Assembly (NCBI GenBank): GCA_002427525.1
Contig: DIRP01000020.1
Span: forward strand, 1 to 28,873
Reading direction: 5' to 3'
Length of the DNA stretch: 28,873 nucleotides
Origin: Bacteroidales bacterium UBA5433
Lineage (GTDB): Bacteria > Bacteroidota > Bacteroidia > Bacteroidales > UBA932
This document shows, in pieces, positions 22,949-28,873 of the stretch; position 1 is the stretch's first letter, and each line of letters opens with the position of its first letter. The notes under the pieces were generated by a model, which was not told the origin of the DNA, searched no databases, and was given only the letters and a program-made list of their open reading frames with translations. Position numbers and translations under genes: made by a program.

Positions 22949-23020
22949 GCCAGTGTAGCTCAGGGGTAGAGCGCTTCCTTGGTAAGGAAGAGGTCATGAG
23001 TTCAAATCTCATCACCGGCT
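22949..23020 (+). tRNA. tRNA-Thr (anticodon GGU) with acceptor-stem mismatch
   Basis: A 72-base cloverleaf: the anticodon stem CTTCC/GGAAG encloses TTGGTAA with anticodon GGT at 22981-22983, reading ACC and ACU, and the T arm is ATGAG-TTCAAAT-CTCAT. The D loop is short. Acceptor GCCAGTG against CACCGGC pairs at six of seven positions; position 4 (A, 22952) faces position 69 (C, 23016). Discriminator T, no encoded CCA. It stands 36 bases before tuf, as thrT stands before tufB in E. coli. Confidence 0.94.
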
Positions 23021-23056
23021 CAGAATTTCATTATTGAGTTATTAAATTATTACATT

Positions 23057-24244
23057 ATGGCAAAAGAAACCTTCAAAAGGGATAAACCCCACGTAAACAT
23101 CGGGACCATTGGTCACGTTGACCACGGAAAAACTACTCTGACAGCCGCCATCACACAAGTATTGGCCAAAAGAGGTCTGTCCGAAATACGTTCATTTGAT
23201 TCCATTGATAACGCTCCTGAAGAAAAAGAACGCGGTATCACCATCAATACGTCACACGTCGAATACCAGACAGCAGAACGCCACTATGCGCACGTTGACT
23301 GCCCCGGTCACGCTGACTACGTTAAAAACATGGTCACAGGTGCCGCCCAGATGGACGGTTCTATTCTTGTAGTTGCTGCTACTGACGGCCCCATGCCCCA
23401 GACCAACGAACACGTTCTGCTGGCCCGCCAGGTAAACGTTCCCAGAATTGTGGTCTTCCTGAACAAATGTGACATGGTAGACGATCCGGAAATGCTGGAT
23501 TTGGTTGAACTGGAAGTACGCGATCTTTTGTCAAAATACAACTTTGACGGAGACAACGCTCCTGTTATTCGCGGTTCAGCGTTAGGTGCTCTTAACGGCG
23601 AAGCTGAATGGGAAGATAAGATCATGGAGTTGATGGAAACTGTAGACAGCTACATCCCCGTACCCCTTCGTGACAATGAAAAACCGTTCATCCTGCCGGT
23701 AGAAGACATTTTCTCCATTACAGGGCGCGGTACCGTTGCCACCGGTCGTATTGAAACAGGTGTTATCAAAACAGGTGACCAGATTGAAATCGTAGGACTT
23801 GGTGAAAAACCCAGAACAAGTGTTGTTACCGGTGTGGAAATGTTCCGCAAAATCCTTGACAGAGGAGAAGCCGGCGACAACGTAGGTCTGTTGCTCCGTG
23901 GTGTAGACAAAAACGAAGTAAAACGCGGACAGGTTATTTGCCGTCCCGGGACTATCACCCCGCATAAGAACTTCTCTGCAGAAATTTACGTGCTCAGAAA
24001 AGATGAAGGTGGACGTCATACTCCTTTCCACAACAAATACCGTCCCCAATTCTTCCTGCGTACATTAGACGTTACCGGTGAAGTACACCTTCCTGAAGGA
24101 ATCGAGATGGTTATGCCGGGTGACAACGTATCCATTAACGTGGAACTGATTTACCCCGTAGCTCTGAACGAAGGACTCCGTTTTGCTATCCGCGAAGGAG
24201 GCCGTACTGTAGGTGCCGGTCAGATTACCAAAGTAGGTGACTGA
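23057..24244 (+). CDS. tuf: Elongation factor Tu
   Basis: EF-Tu delivers aminoacyl-tRNAs to the ribosome at the cost of GTP. The 395-residue protein has the G1 loop GHVDHGKT (19-26), the switch I region EKERGITINTSHVEY, the G3 DCPGHADYVKN (about 81-91), G4 NKCD (about 136-139), and G5 GSAL near 174. Domains 2 and 3 follow with GRGTVATGRIE and the tRNA-contact HTPFHNKYRPQF. The C-terminus GAGQITKVGD is typical. It lies downstream of four tRNAs with no separate promoter match, so it probably shares their transcript. Confidence 0.99.
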   Translation: MAKETFKRDKPHVNIGTIGHVDHGKTTLTAAITQVLAKRGLSEIRSFDSIDNAPEEKERGITINTSHVEYQTAERHYAHVDCPGHADYVKNMVTGAAQMDGSILVVAATDGPMPQTNEHVLLARQVNVPRIVVFLNKCDMVDDPEMLDLVELEVRDLLSKYNFDGDNAPVIRGSALGALNGEAEWEDKIMELMETVDSYIPVPLRDNEKPFILPVEDIFSITGRGTVATGRIETGVIKTGDQIEIVGLGEKPRTSVVTGVEMFRKILDRGEAGDNVGLLLRGVDKNEVKRGQVICRPGTITPHKNFSAEIYVLRKDEGGRHTPFHNKYRPQFFLRTLDVTGEVHLPEGIEMVMPGDNVSINVELIYPVALNEGLRFAIREGGRTVGAGQITKVGD

Positions 24245-24272
24245 TTCCCTGCAGCATATAGAAAGTAACCCA

Positions 24273-24346
24273 AGGGGCATAGTTTAAGGGTAGAATAGCG
24301 GTCTCCAAAACCGTTGATGGGCGTTCGAATCGCTCTGCCCCTGCCA
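24273..24346 (+). tRNA. tRNA-Trp (anticodon CCA), CCA end encoded
   Basis: A cloverleaf of 71 bases plus a templated CCA: acceptor AGGGGCA pairs with TGCCCCT, the D stem GTTT/GAAT contains two G-U pairs, and the anticodon stem GCGGT/ACCGT encloses CTCCAAA with anticodon CCA at 24305-24307. The T arm is GGGCG-TTCGAAT-CGCTC and the discriminator G precedes CCA. It separates tuf from secE, a common bacterial arrangement. Confidence 0.97.
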
Positions 24347-24370
24347 ATACAGGCTGTTACGATCCTGTAT
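24347..24370 (+). other. Hairpin immediately after tRNA-Trp
   Basis: ATACAGG (24347-24353) and CCTGTAT (24364-24370) form a perfect 7-base-pair stem with a 10-base loop, starting at the base after the encoded CCA. No T tract follows, so it looks more like an RNA processing or stability element than a terminator. Confidence 0.5.
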
Positions 24371-24380
24371 GTAACAATTT

Positions 24381-24414
24381 CAACAACAAGAGAAGCTTCC
24401 ACCTCTATTTGTTG
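24381..24414 (+). other. Hairpin in the secE leader
   Basis: CAACAA pairs with TTGTTG and, after a 2x2 internal loop, AGAG pairs with CTCT around a 10-base loop. The structure ends 14 bases before the secE ATG. No T tract follows. Function is unknown; it may affect translation or mRNA processing. Confidence 0.45.
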
Positions 24415-24428
24415 TAAACGAACAAAGC

Positions 24429-24623
24429 ATGAGCAAAATAGGAACGTATTTTAAAGATTCCTACAACGAGCTGGTTCACAAAGTGAGCTGGCCATCCTGG
24501 AATCAACTGCAAAACAGTGCAATTATAGTTATGGTGGCCTCGGTCATCTTTGCTCTGGTAATCTTTGCCATGGATTTCACTTTTAGGAATTTGATGGAAT
24601 TTCTCTATAAAGCTTTATATTAA
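24429..24623 (+). CDS. secE: Preprotein translocase subunit SecE
   Basis: SecE is the clamp subunit of the SecYEG protein-export channel. The 64-residue protein has an amphipathic N-terminal helix with the family pattern YNELVHKVSWPSWNQLQNSA (about 12-31) and a single membrane helix (about 32-51). Single-helix SecE of this length is the usual form outside enteric bacteria. It is followed 21 bases later by nusG, its regular partner gene. Confidence 0.95.
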   Translation: MSKIGTYFKDSYNELVHKVSWPSWNQLQNSAIIVMVASVIFALVIFAMDFTFRNLMEFLYKALY

Positions 24624-24644
24624 TAGTGTAAATCACATAGAGAA

Positions 24645-25193
24645 ATGGCAGAAAGTGCAAAAAAATGGTATGTCATAAGAGCCGCCGGAGGGAAAGAAAA
24701 GAAGGCCCGGGAATACATCGAGAGCGAGGTTAAACGCCTGAAGCTTGAAGATCATATTTCTCAGGTATTGATCCCTACTGAGAAAATTTACCAGGTAAAA
24801 AACGGTAAAAAAATCAGTAAGGAACGCATTTTTTACCCCGGTTACATCTTAATTGAAGTTGCGCTTACTCCTGAAATTCAACATATTATAACCAGCGTCC
24901 CACACGTTTCGGGATTTTTGGGATCTGTCAAAGGAGGGGAACCTGTTCCCATTCGCATGTCAGAGATAAACAGAATTTTAGGTAGGGTTGATGAACAGGC
25001 AGAAAGGGATGAAGAGAATATCACACCTTATCTTGTGGGAGAAACTGTCAAAGTTATAGACGGACCCTTCAACGGTTTCATTGGAACGGTAGAAGAAGTC
25101 CAGGAAGAAAAGAAAAAGCTTAAGGTAATGGTAAAGATTTTTGGTAGAAGGACGTTGCTTGAGCTCGGTTTTGTTCAGGTTGAAAAAGAATAA
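24645..25193 (+). CDS. nusG: Transcription termination/antitermination factor NusG
   Basis: NusG binds the clamp of RNA polymerase, raises processivity and can link it to Rho or to the ribosome. The 182-residue protein has the N-terminal NGN domain (KWYVIRAAGGKEKKAREYIE at about 6-25, then ERIFYPGYILIEV near 60-72 and VSGFLGS near 90) and a C-terminal KOW domain (VGETVKVIDGPFNGFIGTVEEV, about 127-148) ending FGRRTLLELGFVQVE. It lies directly upstream of rplK, the common order. Confidence 0.98.
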   Translation: MAESAKKWYVIRAAGGKEKKAREYIESEVKRLKLEDHISQVLIPTEKIYQVKNGKKISKERIFYPGYILIEVALTPEIQHIITSVPHVSGFLGSVKGGEPVPIRMSEINRILGRVDEQAERDEENITPYLVGETVKVIDGPFNGFIGTVEEVQEEKKKLKVMVKIFGRRTLLELGFVQVEKE

Positions 25194-25205
25194 CAATCAA
25201 TCATT

Positions 25206-25652
25206 ATGGCTAAAGAAATTGCCGGATTAATCAAATTACAGATTAAAGGCGGTGCTGCCAACCCTTCTCCCCCGGTAGGTCCGGCCCTGGGTTCCAAGGG
25301 TGTAAACATAATGGATTTCTGCAAAAAATTTAATGCGCAGACACAAGACAGGGCAGGCAAAGTACTGCCGGTCATCATTACTGTTTACAGCGATAAATCT
25401 TTTACATTTATCGTTAAGCAACCCCCTATTGCTGTTCAATTGAAAGAAGCTGCCAAAGTTGCCGGAGGTTCTCCCGAACCCAACCGCAAAAAAGTAGCTT
25501 CTGTTACCTGGGATCAGGTGCGTGCCATTGCAGAAAACAAGATAGAAGACATGAATGCCTTTACCTTGAAGTCTGCCATGAGTATGGTTGCCGGTACCGC
25601 ACGCAGTATGGGTATAACCGTACGCGGTAAATTCCCGGAAGACGTTAACTAA
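25206..25652 (+). CDS. rplK: Ribosomal protein uL11
   Basis: L11 forms the GTPase-associated centre of the 50S subunit together with L10 and L12. The 148-residue protein shows IKLQIKGGAANPSPPVGPALG near the N-terminus, then GVNIMDFCKKFNAQT, and the C-terminal rRNA-binding part with the KSAMSMVAGTARSMGI motif. The Pro-rich segment at about 19-26 is the region where thiostrepton-class drugs contact L11. The start is 12 bases after nusG and is not preceded by a visible L1-binding leader. Confidence 0.98.
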   Translation: MAKEIAGLIKLQIKGGAANPSPPVGPALGSKGVNIMDFCKKFNAQTQDRAGKVLPVIITVYSDKSFTFIVKQPPIAVQLKEAAKVAGGSPEPNRKKVASVTWDQVRAIAENKIEDMNAFTLKSAMSMVAGTARSMGITVRGKFPEDVN

Positions 25653-25666
25653 ACTTCTATGCAAAG

Positions 25667-26368
25667 ATGAGTAAACTGACTAAAAACCAAAAAGTAGTAT
25701 ATGCCGCGGTGGAACCCGAAAAGCTGTACAAGCTGTCAGACGCTTGTGAGCTCGTGGGAAAAACCAGTTTTACCAAGTTTGATGCTTCGGTAGAAATGGC
25801 AGTACGTCTGGGCGTTGACCCCCGAAAGGCAAACCAGATGGTACGTGGCGTGGTGACTCTTCCGCATGGAACAGGAAAAGAGGTTCGTGTTCTGGTACTT
25901 TGTACTCCCGATAAAGAAGAAGAAGCAAAAAGTGCCGGAGCAGACCATGTTGGACTTGATGAATACATAGAACAAATCAAAAAAGGCTGGACAGATGTTG
26001 ACGTCATCATCTGTACGCCCTCTGTTATGGCAAAAATCGGCCCGATTGGCCGTATCCTGGGTCCGCGCGGGCTGATGCCCAACCCCAAATCCGGGACAGT
26101 AACCATGGACGTTGGCAAAGCAGTAGAAGAAGTCAAAGCCGGTAAGATCGATTTTAAAGTGGACAAAACCGGAATCATCCATGCCGCCATTGGCAAAGTT
26201 TCCTTTGAACCTAAAAAGTTGCAGGAAAATGCACAGGAATTCCTCAGTACCATCATTAAATTGAAACCTCAGGCACTTAAAGGAACCTATGTTAAAAGTA
26301 TATACCTGTCTTCCACCATGGGACCCGGTATTGCTGTTGACATAAAAACCGTAACAGCCGCAGAATAA
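25667..26368 (+). CDS. rplA: Ribosomal protein uL1
   Basis: L1 forms the mobile stalk that helps release E-site tRNA. The 233-residue protein has the expected length and shows FDASVEMAVRLGVDPRKANQ (about 39-58), the middle domain with GADHVGLDEYIEQIKKGW, and the L1 signature IGRILGPRGLMPNPKSGTV (about 125-143). It ends near KSIYLSSTMGPGIAVD, the conserved C-terminal strand. It is 14 bases after rplK. A 278-codon open frame on the opposite strand is a mirror of this gene and rplJ. Confidence 0.98.
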   Translation: MSKLTKNQKVVYAAVEPEKLYKLSDACELVGKTSFTKFDASVEMAVRLGVDPRKANQMVRGVVTLPHGTGKEVRVLVLCTPDKEEEAKSAGADHVGLDEYIEQIKKGWTDVDVIICTPSVMAKIGPIGRILGPRGLMPNPKSGTVTMDVGKAVEEVKAGKIDFKVDKTGIIHAAIGKVSFEPKKLQENAQEFLSTIIKLKPQALKGTYVKSIYLSSTMGPGIAVDIKTVTAAE

Positions 26369-26380
26369 GAATTGTGTATT

Positions 26381-26902
26381 ATGAAGAAAGAACAAAAAGA
26401 ACTTATCATAGAAAGTTTGGCGGCTCAACTTAAAGAGACTCCTGATTTCTATCTGGTAAATATGGAAGGACTGAATGCCCAGAAAACATCTGAGCTTCGT
26501 CGTGCCTGTTTTGCCGAGGACATCAAACTGGTTGTCGTTAAGAACACCCTGCTCAAACGTACGCTGGAACAAGTAAGTGTTGAAGAAACAGACTTGCTTT
26601 TTCCCTTATTGGAAGGTTCCACGGCTATTATGTTCACCCGGAATGTCAATGCACCTGCTAAACTTATCAAATCATTTGGTAAGAAGAACGGAAAACCCGT
26701 TCTGAAAGGTGCTTTGGTTCAGGAATGTGCCTATATTGGAGAAGACCAGCTGGAAGCACTGATTCACATCAAATCCCGTGAAGAACTCATTGGAGATATT
26801 GCCGGTCTTATCCTGTCCCCTGCACAAAGACTTGTATCGGCCTTACAATCGGCCGGAAGCAACATAGCCGGAGTTGTTAAAACACTGGCAGAACGCGAAT
26901 AA
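26381..26902 (+). CDS. rplJ: Ribosomal protein uL10
   Basis: L10 anchors L12 dimers to the ribosome. The 173-residue protein starts MKKEQKELIIESLAAQL and contains NAQKTSELRRACF, VVKNTLLKRTLE (about 53-64), a conserved RNA-binding pattern, and a C-terminal helix (about 135-173) that binds L12. The ATG at 26381 is preferred over a TTG at 26372 because the family begins at M-K-K. Only 12 bases separate it from rplA, so the long autoregulatory L10 leader known in enteric bacteria and Bacillus is absent here. Confidence 0.97.
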   Translation: MKKEQKELIIESLAAQLKETPDFYLVNMEGLNAQKTSELRRACFAEDIKLVVVKNTLLKRTLEQVSVEETDLLFPLLEGSTAIMFTRNVNAPAKLIKSFGKKNGKPVLKGALVQECAYIGEDQLEALIHIKSREELIGDIAGLILSPAQRLVSALQSAGSNIAGVVKTLAERE

Positions 26903-26942
26903 TTTTTTAACAGGTAAACACAAAATTTTAATTATAACAATC

Positions 26943-27320
26943 ATGGCAGAATTGAAACAAATGGCAGAAGCCATTGCTAATCTTACCATTAAAGAAGCTA
27001 TTGAATTAGCTAACATCCTCAAAGACGAATACGGAATTGAACCGGCTGCTACTGCAGTAGCCGCAGTTGCCGCTCCCGGAGCAGAAGGACCGGCCGCTGA
27101 AGTTGAACAAACTCAATTTGATGTCATACTTACTTCCGCTGGACAGGCAAAATTGCAAGTCATTAAAGTTGTTAAAGAAATTACAGGTCTGGGACTGAAA
27201 GAATCCAAAGAACTTGTTGACGGAGCACCCAAACCTATAAAAGAAAAAACAAGCAAAGCCGAAGCTGAACAAATCAAATCCCAAATTGAAGAAGCCGGCG
27301 GAGAAGTTGAAATTAAATAA
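26943..27320 (+). CDS. rplL: Ribosomal protein bL12 (L7/L12)
   Basis: L12 dimers form the stalk that recruits translation factors. The 125-residue protein has the N-terminal dimerisation domain (about 1-33), a flexible Ala/Pro/Gly/Glu hinge (about 36-55, AATAVAAVAAPGAEGPAAE), and the C-terminal factor-binding domain with KLQVIKVVKEITGLGLKESK and LVDGAPKPIKE. The ATG at 26943 gives the expected N-terminus; a longer frame from 26874 runs back into rplJ and is not credible. The leader of about 40 bases is A/T-rich. Confidence 0.98.
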   Translation: MAELKQMAEAIANLTIKEAIELANILKDEYGIEPAATAVAAVAAPGAEGPAAEVEQTQFDVILTSAGQAKLQVIKVVKEITGLGLKESKELVDGAPKPIKEKTSKAEAEQIKSQIEEAGGEVEIK

Positions 27321-27326
27321 ACTCAC

Positions 27327-27345
27327 TTCCCGCACAAAACGGGAA
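27327..27345 (+). other. Small hairpin after rplL
   Basis: TTCCCG (27327-27332) and CGGGAA (27340-27345) form a six-base-pair stem with a seven-base loop, six bases after the rplL stop. No T tract follows; it stands just before the larger terminator-like hairpin and may be an RNA processing or 3'-end protection element. Confidence 0.45.
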
Positions 27346-27353
27346 CGGTACCA

Positions 27354-27388
27354 GGTTTAGGACCCCTTTGGGGGTTCTAAGCCTTTTT
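27354..27388 (+). terminator. Terminator-like attenuator between rplL and rpoB
   Basis: GGTTTAGGACCCC (27354-27366) pairs over all 13 positions (two G-U pairs) with GGGGTTCTAAGCC (27371-27383) around the tetraloop TTTG, followed directly by five T (27384-27388). This is a canonical Rho-independent terminator shape. Because rpoB follows on the same strand after 37 bases with no strong promoter between, it probably acts as a partial terminator that lowers rpoBC expression relative to L10-L12, as the rplL-rpoB attenuator does in E. coli. Confidence 0.8.
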
Positions 27389-27425
27389 GTCGTTAAAATG
27401 TTTATTTTCAACTAATCCTTAGATA

Positions 27426-28873
27426 ATGCCGCAAAAAGCAAATACTCAGCGAATTAGCTTCGCAAAATCGAAAACCCTCCTGGATCATCCCGATTTTCTG
27501 GAGGTACAGCTAAAATCATTTCAGGACTTTTTCCTGCTGGAAACAACGCAGGAAAACCGGAAAAATGAAGGATTGTACAAAGTATTTCAGGAAAACTTCC
27601 CCATCACGGATACCCGCAACAATTTTGTTCTTGAATTTATAGACTACTTCATTGATCCGCCACGCTATTCCATTGAAGAATGCCTGGACAGGGGCCTGAC
27701 ATTCAGTGTTCCGCTGAAAGCAAAACTCAAACTGTATTGCACAGACGAGGAACACGAAGACTTTGAAACAGTTATCCAGGATGTGTATCTTGGAACCATT
27801 CCCTATATGACCCCCCGGGGAACTTTTGTCATCAACGGTTCTGAACGCATTGTTGTCTCCCAGTTACACCGGTCTCCCGGAGTATTTTTTGGACAAAGCA
27901 TACACACAAACGGAACAAAACTGTATTCTGCAAGAATCATCCCGTTCAAAGGTTCCTGGATTGAATTTGCAACAGACATCAACAACGTGATGTACGCTTA
28001 CATTGACAGAAAGAAAAAACTGCCTGTCACCACGTTGCTCAGGGCCATAGGGTTTGAAAGTGACAAAGACATTTTGGAAATCTTTGGCCTGGCCAATGAA
28101 ATCAAAGTCACAAAAACCAGTTTGAAGAAAAGCCTGGGCAGGCAACTTGCAGCCCGCGTACTCAAATCCTGGATTGAAGACTTTGTTGACGAAGACACCG
28201 GAGAAGTGGTTTCCATTGAACGGAATGAAATTGTTCTGGACAGAAACACCATTCTGGAAGAAGAACATATTGACCTGATTATGGACTCGGGTGCAGCTAC
28301 CATATTGCTTCACAAAGAAGACGCCAATATTGGAGATTTCGCCATCATCCACAACACCTTACAGAAAGATCCCTGCAACTCGGCAAAAGAAGCCGTTATG
28401 TACATATACAGGCAGCTGCGCAACTCGGAACCACCAGACGAAGCAACCGCAAACGATGTGATAGACAAACTGTTCTTCTCATCCAAACGCTACGACCTGG
28501 GCGACGTGGGACGTTACCGCCTCAACCGCAAGCTTGGACTTACCACACCAACAGATATTAAAGTACTGACTAAAGAAGATATCATTGCCATCATCAGCCA
28601 CCTGATTCAGCTAATCAATTCAAAGGCTATTGTGGATGACATTGACCACCTGAGCAACAGGCGTATCCGTACAGTCGGAGAACAACTGGCCAACCAATTC
28701 AGCGTTGGGCTTTCCAGAATGGCAAGAACCATCCGTGAAAGGATGAACGTCAGGGACAACGAGGTGTTTACCCCCATTGACCTGATTAACGCCAAAACGT
28801 TATCTTCCGTCATCAACTCGTTCTTTGGAACTTCCCAGCTGTCGCAGTTTATGGACCAGACAAACCCGCTGGC
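27426..28873 (+). CDS. rpoB: RNA polymerase beta subunit (partial, C-terminus beyond window)
   Basis: RpoB forms half of the RNA polymerase active-site cleft. From ATG 27426 the frame is open for 482 codons plus two bases to the window edge; relatives have about 1270 residues. Visible are the N-terminal FLEVQLKSFQDFF, the protrusion/lobe segments VYLGTIPYMTPRGTFVINGSERIVVSQLHRSPGV split over about 121-154, DHLSNRRIRTVGEQLANQF (about 409-427) and the start of rifampicin cluster I, FGTSQLSQFMDQTNPLA (about 465-481). The cluster residues in view match the drug-sensitive consensus. The gene begins 37 bases after the hairpin-T tract. Confidence 0.98.
   Translation, partial: MPQKANTQRISFAKSKTLLDHPDFLEVQLKSFQDFFLLETTQENRKNEGLYKVFQENFPITDTRNNFVLEFIDYFIDPPRYSIEECLDRGLTFSVPLKAKLKLYCTDEEHEDFETVIQDVYLGTIPYMTPRGTFVINGSERIVVSQLHRSPGVFFGQSIHTNGTKLYSARIIPFKGSWIEFATDINNVMYAYIDRKKKLPVTTLLRAIGFESDKDILEIFGLANEIKVTKTSLKKSLGRQLAARVLKSWIEDFVDEDTGEVVSIERNEIVLDRNTILEEEHIDLIMDSGAATILLHKEDANIGDFAIIHNTLQKDPCNSAKEAVMYIYRQLRNSEPPDEATANDVIDKLFFSSKRYDLGDVGRYRLNRKLGLTTPTDIKVLTKEDIIAIISHLIQLINSKAIVDDIDHLSNRRIRTVGEQLANQFSVGLSRMARTIRERMNVRDNEVFTPIDLINAKTLSSVINSFFGTSQLSQFMDQTNPL

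Noticed and set aside
22750..23037. 95-codon open frame on the plus strand across three tRNAs
   Set aside because: It translates the tRNA genes themselves (VAQLVEHQPSKLRV type artefact). The cloverleaves are complete.
26369..26380. L10 autoregulatory leader before rplJ
   Set aside because: Only 12 bases separate rplA and rplJ, too short for the known kink-turn-containing leader. No alternative structure seen.
25736..26572. 278-codon minus-strand open frame over rplA and rplJ
   Set aside because: The amino-acid composition (many Phe, Cys, His) is that of a mirror frame, and both plus-strand genes are unmistakable ribosomal proteins.
1..28873. Mobile element, CRISPR array, toxin-antitoxin or defence island
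   Set aside because: No transposase, integrase, spaced direct repeats or small gene pairs seen; all coding space is filled by core genes and the two transporters.

Overview
The window is a compact housekeeping segment of a chromosome from a member of the Bacteroidota, probably a Bacteroidales-type bacterium. Four things point there. The ATP synthase genes run in the order beta-epsilon-membrane protein-a-c-b-delta-alpha. The a subunit has a signal peptide and a periplasmic N-terminal domain. Start codons lack clear Shine-Dalgarno sequences and sit behind A-rich leaders. Several upstream regions carry the Bacteroidetes sigma-ABfr -7 box TAnnTTTG. Base composition looks slightly AT-rich by eye. 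No species can be named from this. No insertion sequence, phage, CRISPR, toxin-antitoxin or defence gene is visible.

Region 1 (1-6106, minus strand) is the F1Fo ATP synthase operon: atpD, atpC, a small membrane protein, atpB, atpE, atpF, atpH and the 5' 480 codons of atpA, which leaves the window at base 1. atpG would be expected beyond the edge. Region 2 (6143-11140, plus) holds parE and parC (topoisomerase IV) followed by a short shikimate kinase. Region 3 (11137-12888, minus) is recJ, convergent with aroK and divergent from lysS. Region 4 (12922-16506, plus) holds lysS, a SpoU/TrmH-type RNA methyltransferase, aroE and ssb, the last with its own promoter. Region 5 (16503-19330, minus) is a two-gene operon of paralogous major-facilitator transporters. 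Region 6 (19362-22558, plus) is purA and dxs, overlapping by 8 bases.

Region 7 (22632-28873, plus) is the classic translation/transcription block: tRNA-Thr(UGU), tRNA-Tyr(GUA), tRNA-Gly(UCC), tRNA-Thr(GGU), tuf, tRNA-Trp(CCA), secE, nusG, rplK, rplA, rplJ, rplL and the first 482 codons of rpoB. The tRNA order before tuf is the same as thrU-tyrU-glyT-thrT-tufB of E. coli. A strong terminator-like hairpin lies between rplL and rpoB, where it could attenuate RNA polymerase synthesis relative to ribosomal protein synthesis. The window stops inside rifampicin cluster I of rpoB.

No protein-coding gap exceeds about 300 bases except the tRNA cluster (22559-23056), which is filled by four tRNAs and their promoter. 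I see no previously undescribed system here. The points worth a second look are small departures within familiar genes: a C-terminally short shikimate kinase that overlaps its convergent neighbour, an acceptor-stem mismatch in one tRNA, a proline inside the ParE metal-binding motif, an altered c-subunit glycine motif, interleaved or nearly leaderless promoters, RNA hairpins in the secE and rpoB leaders, and the tandem transporters.
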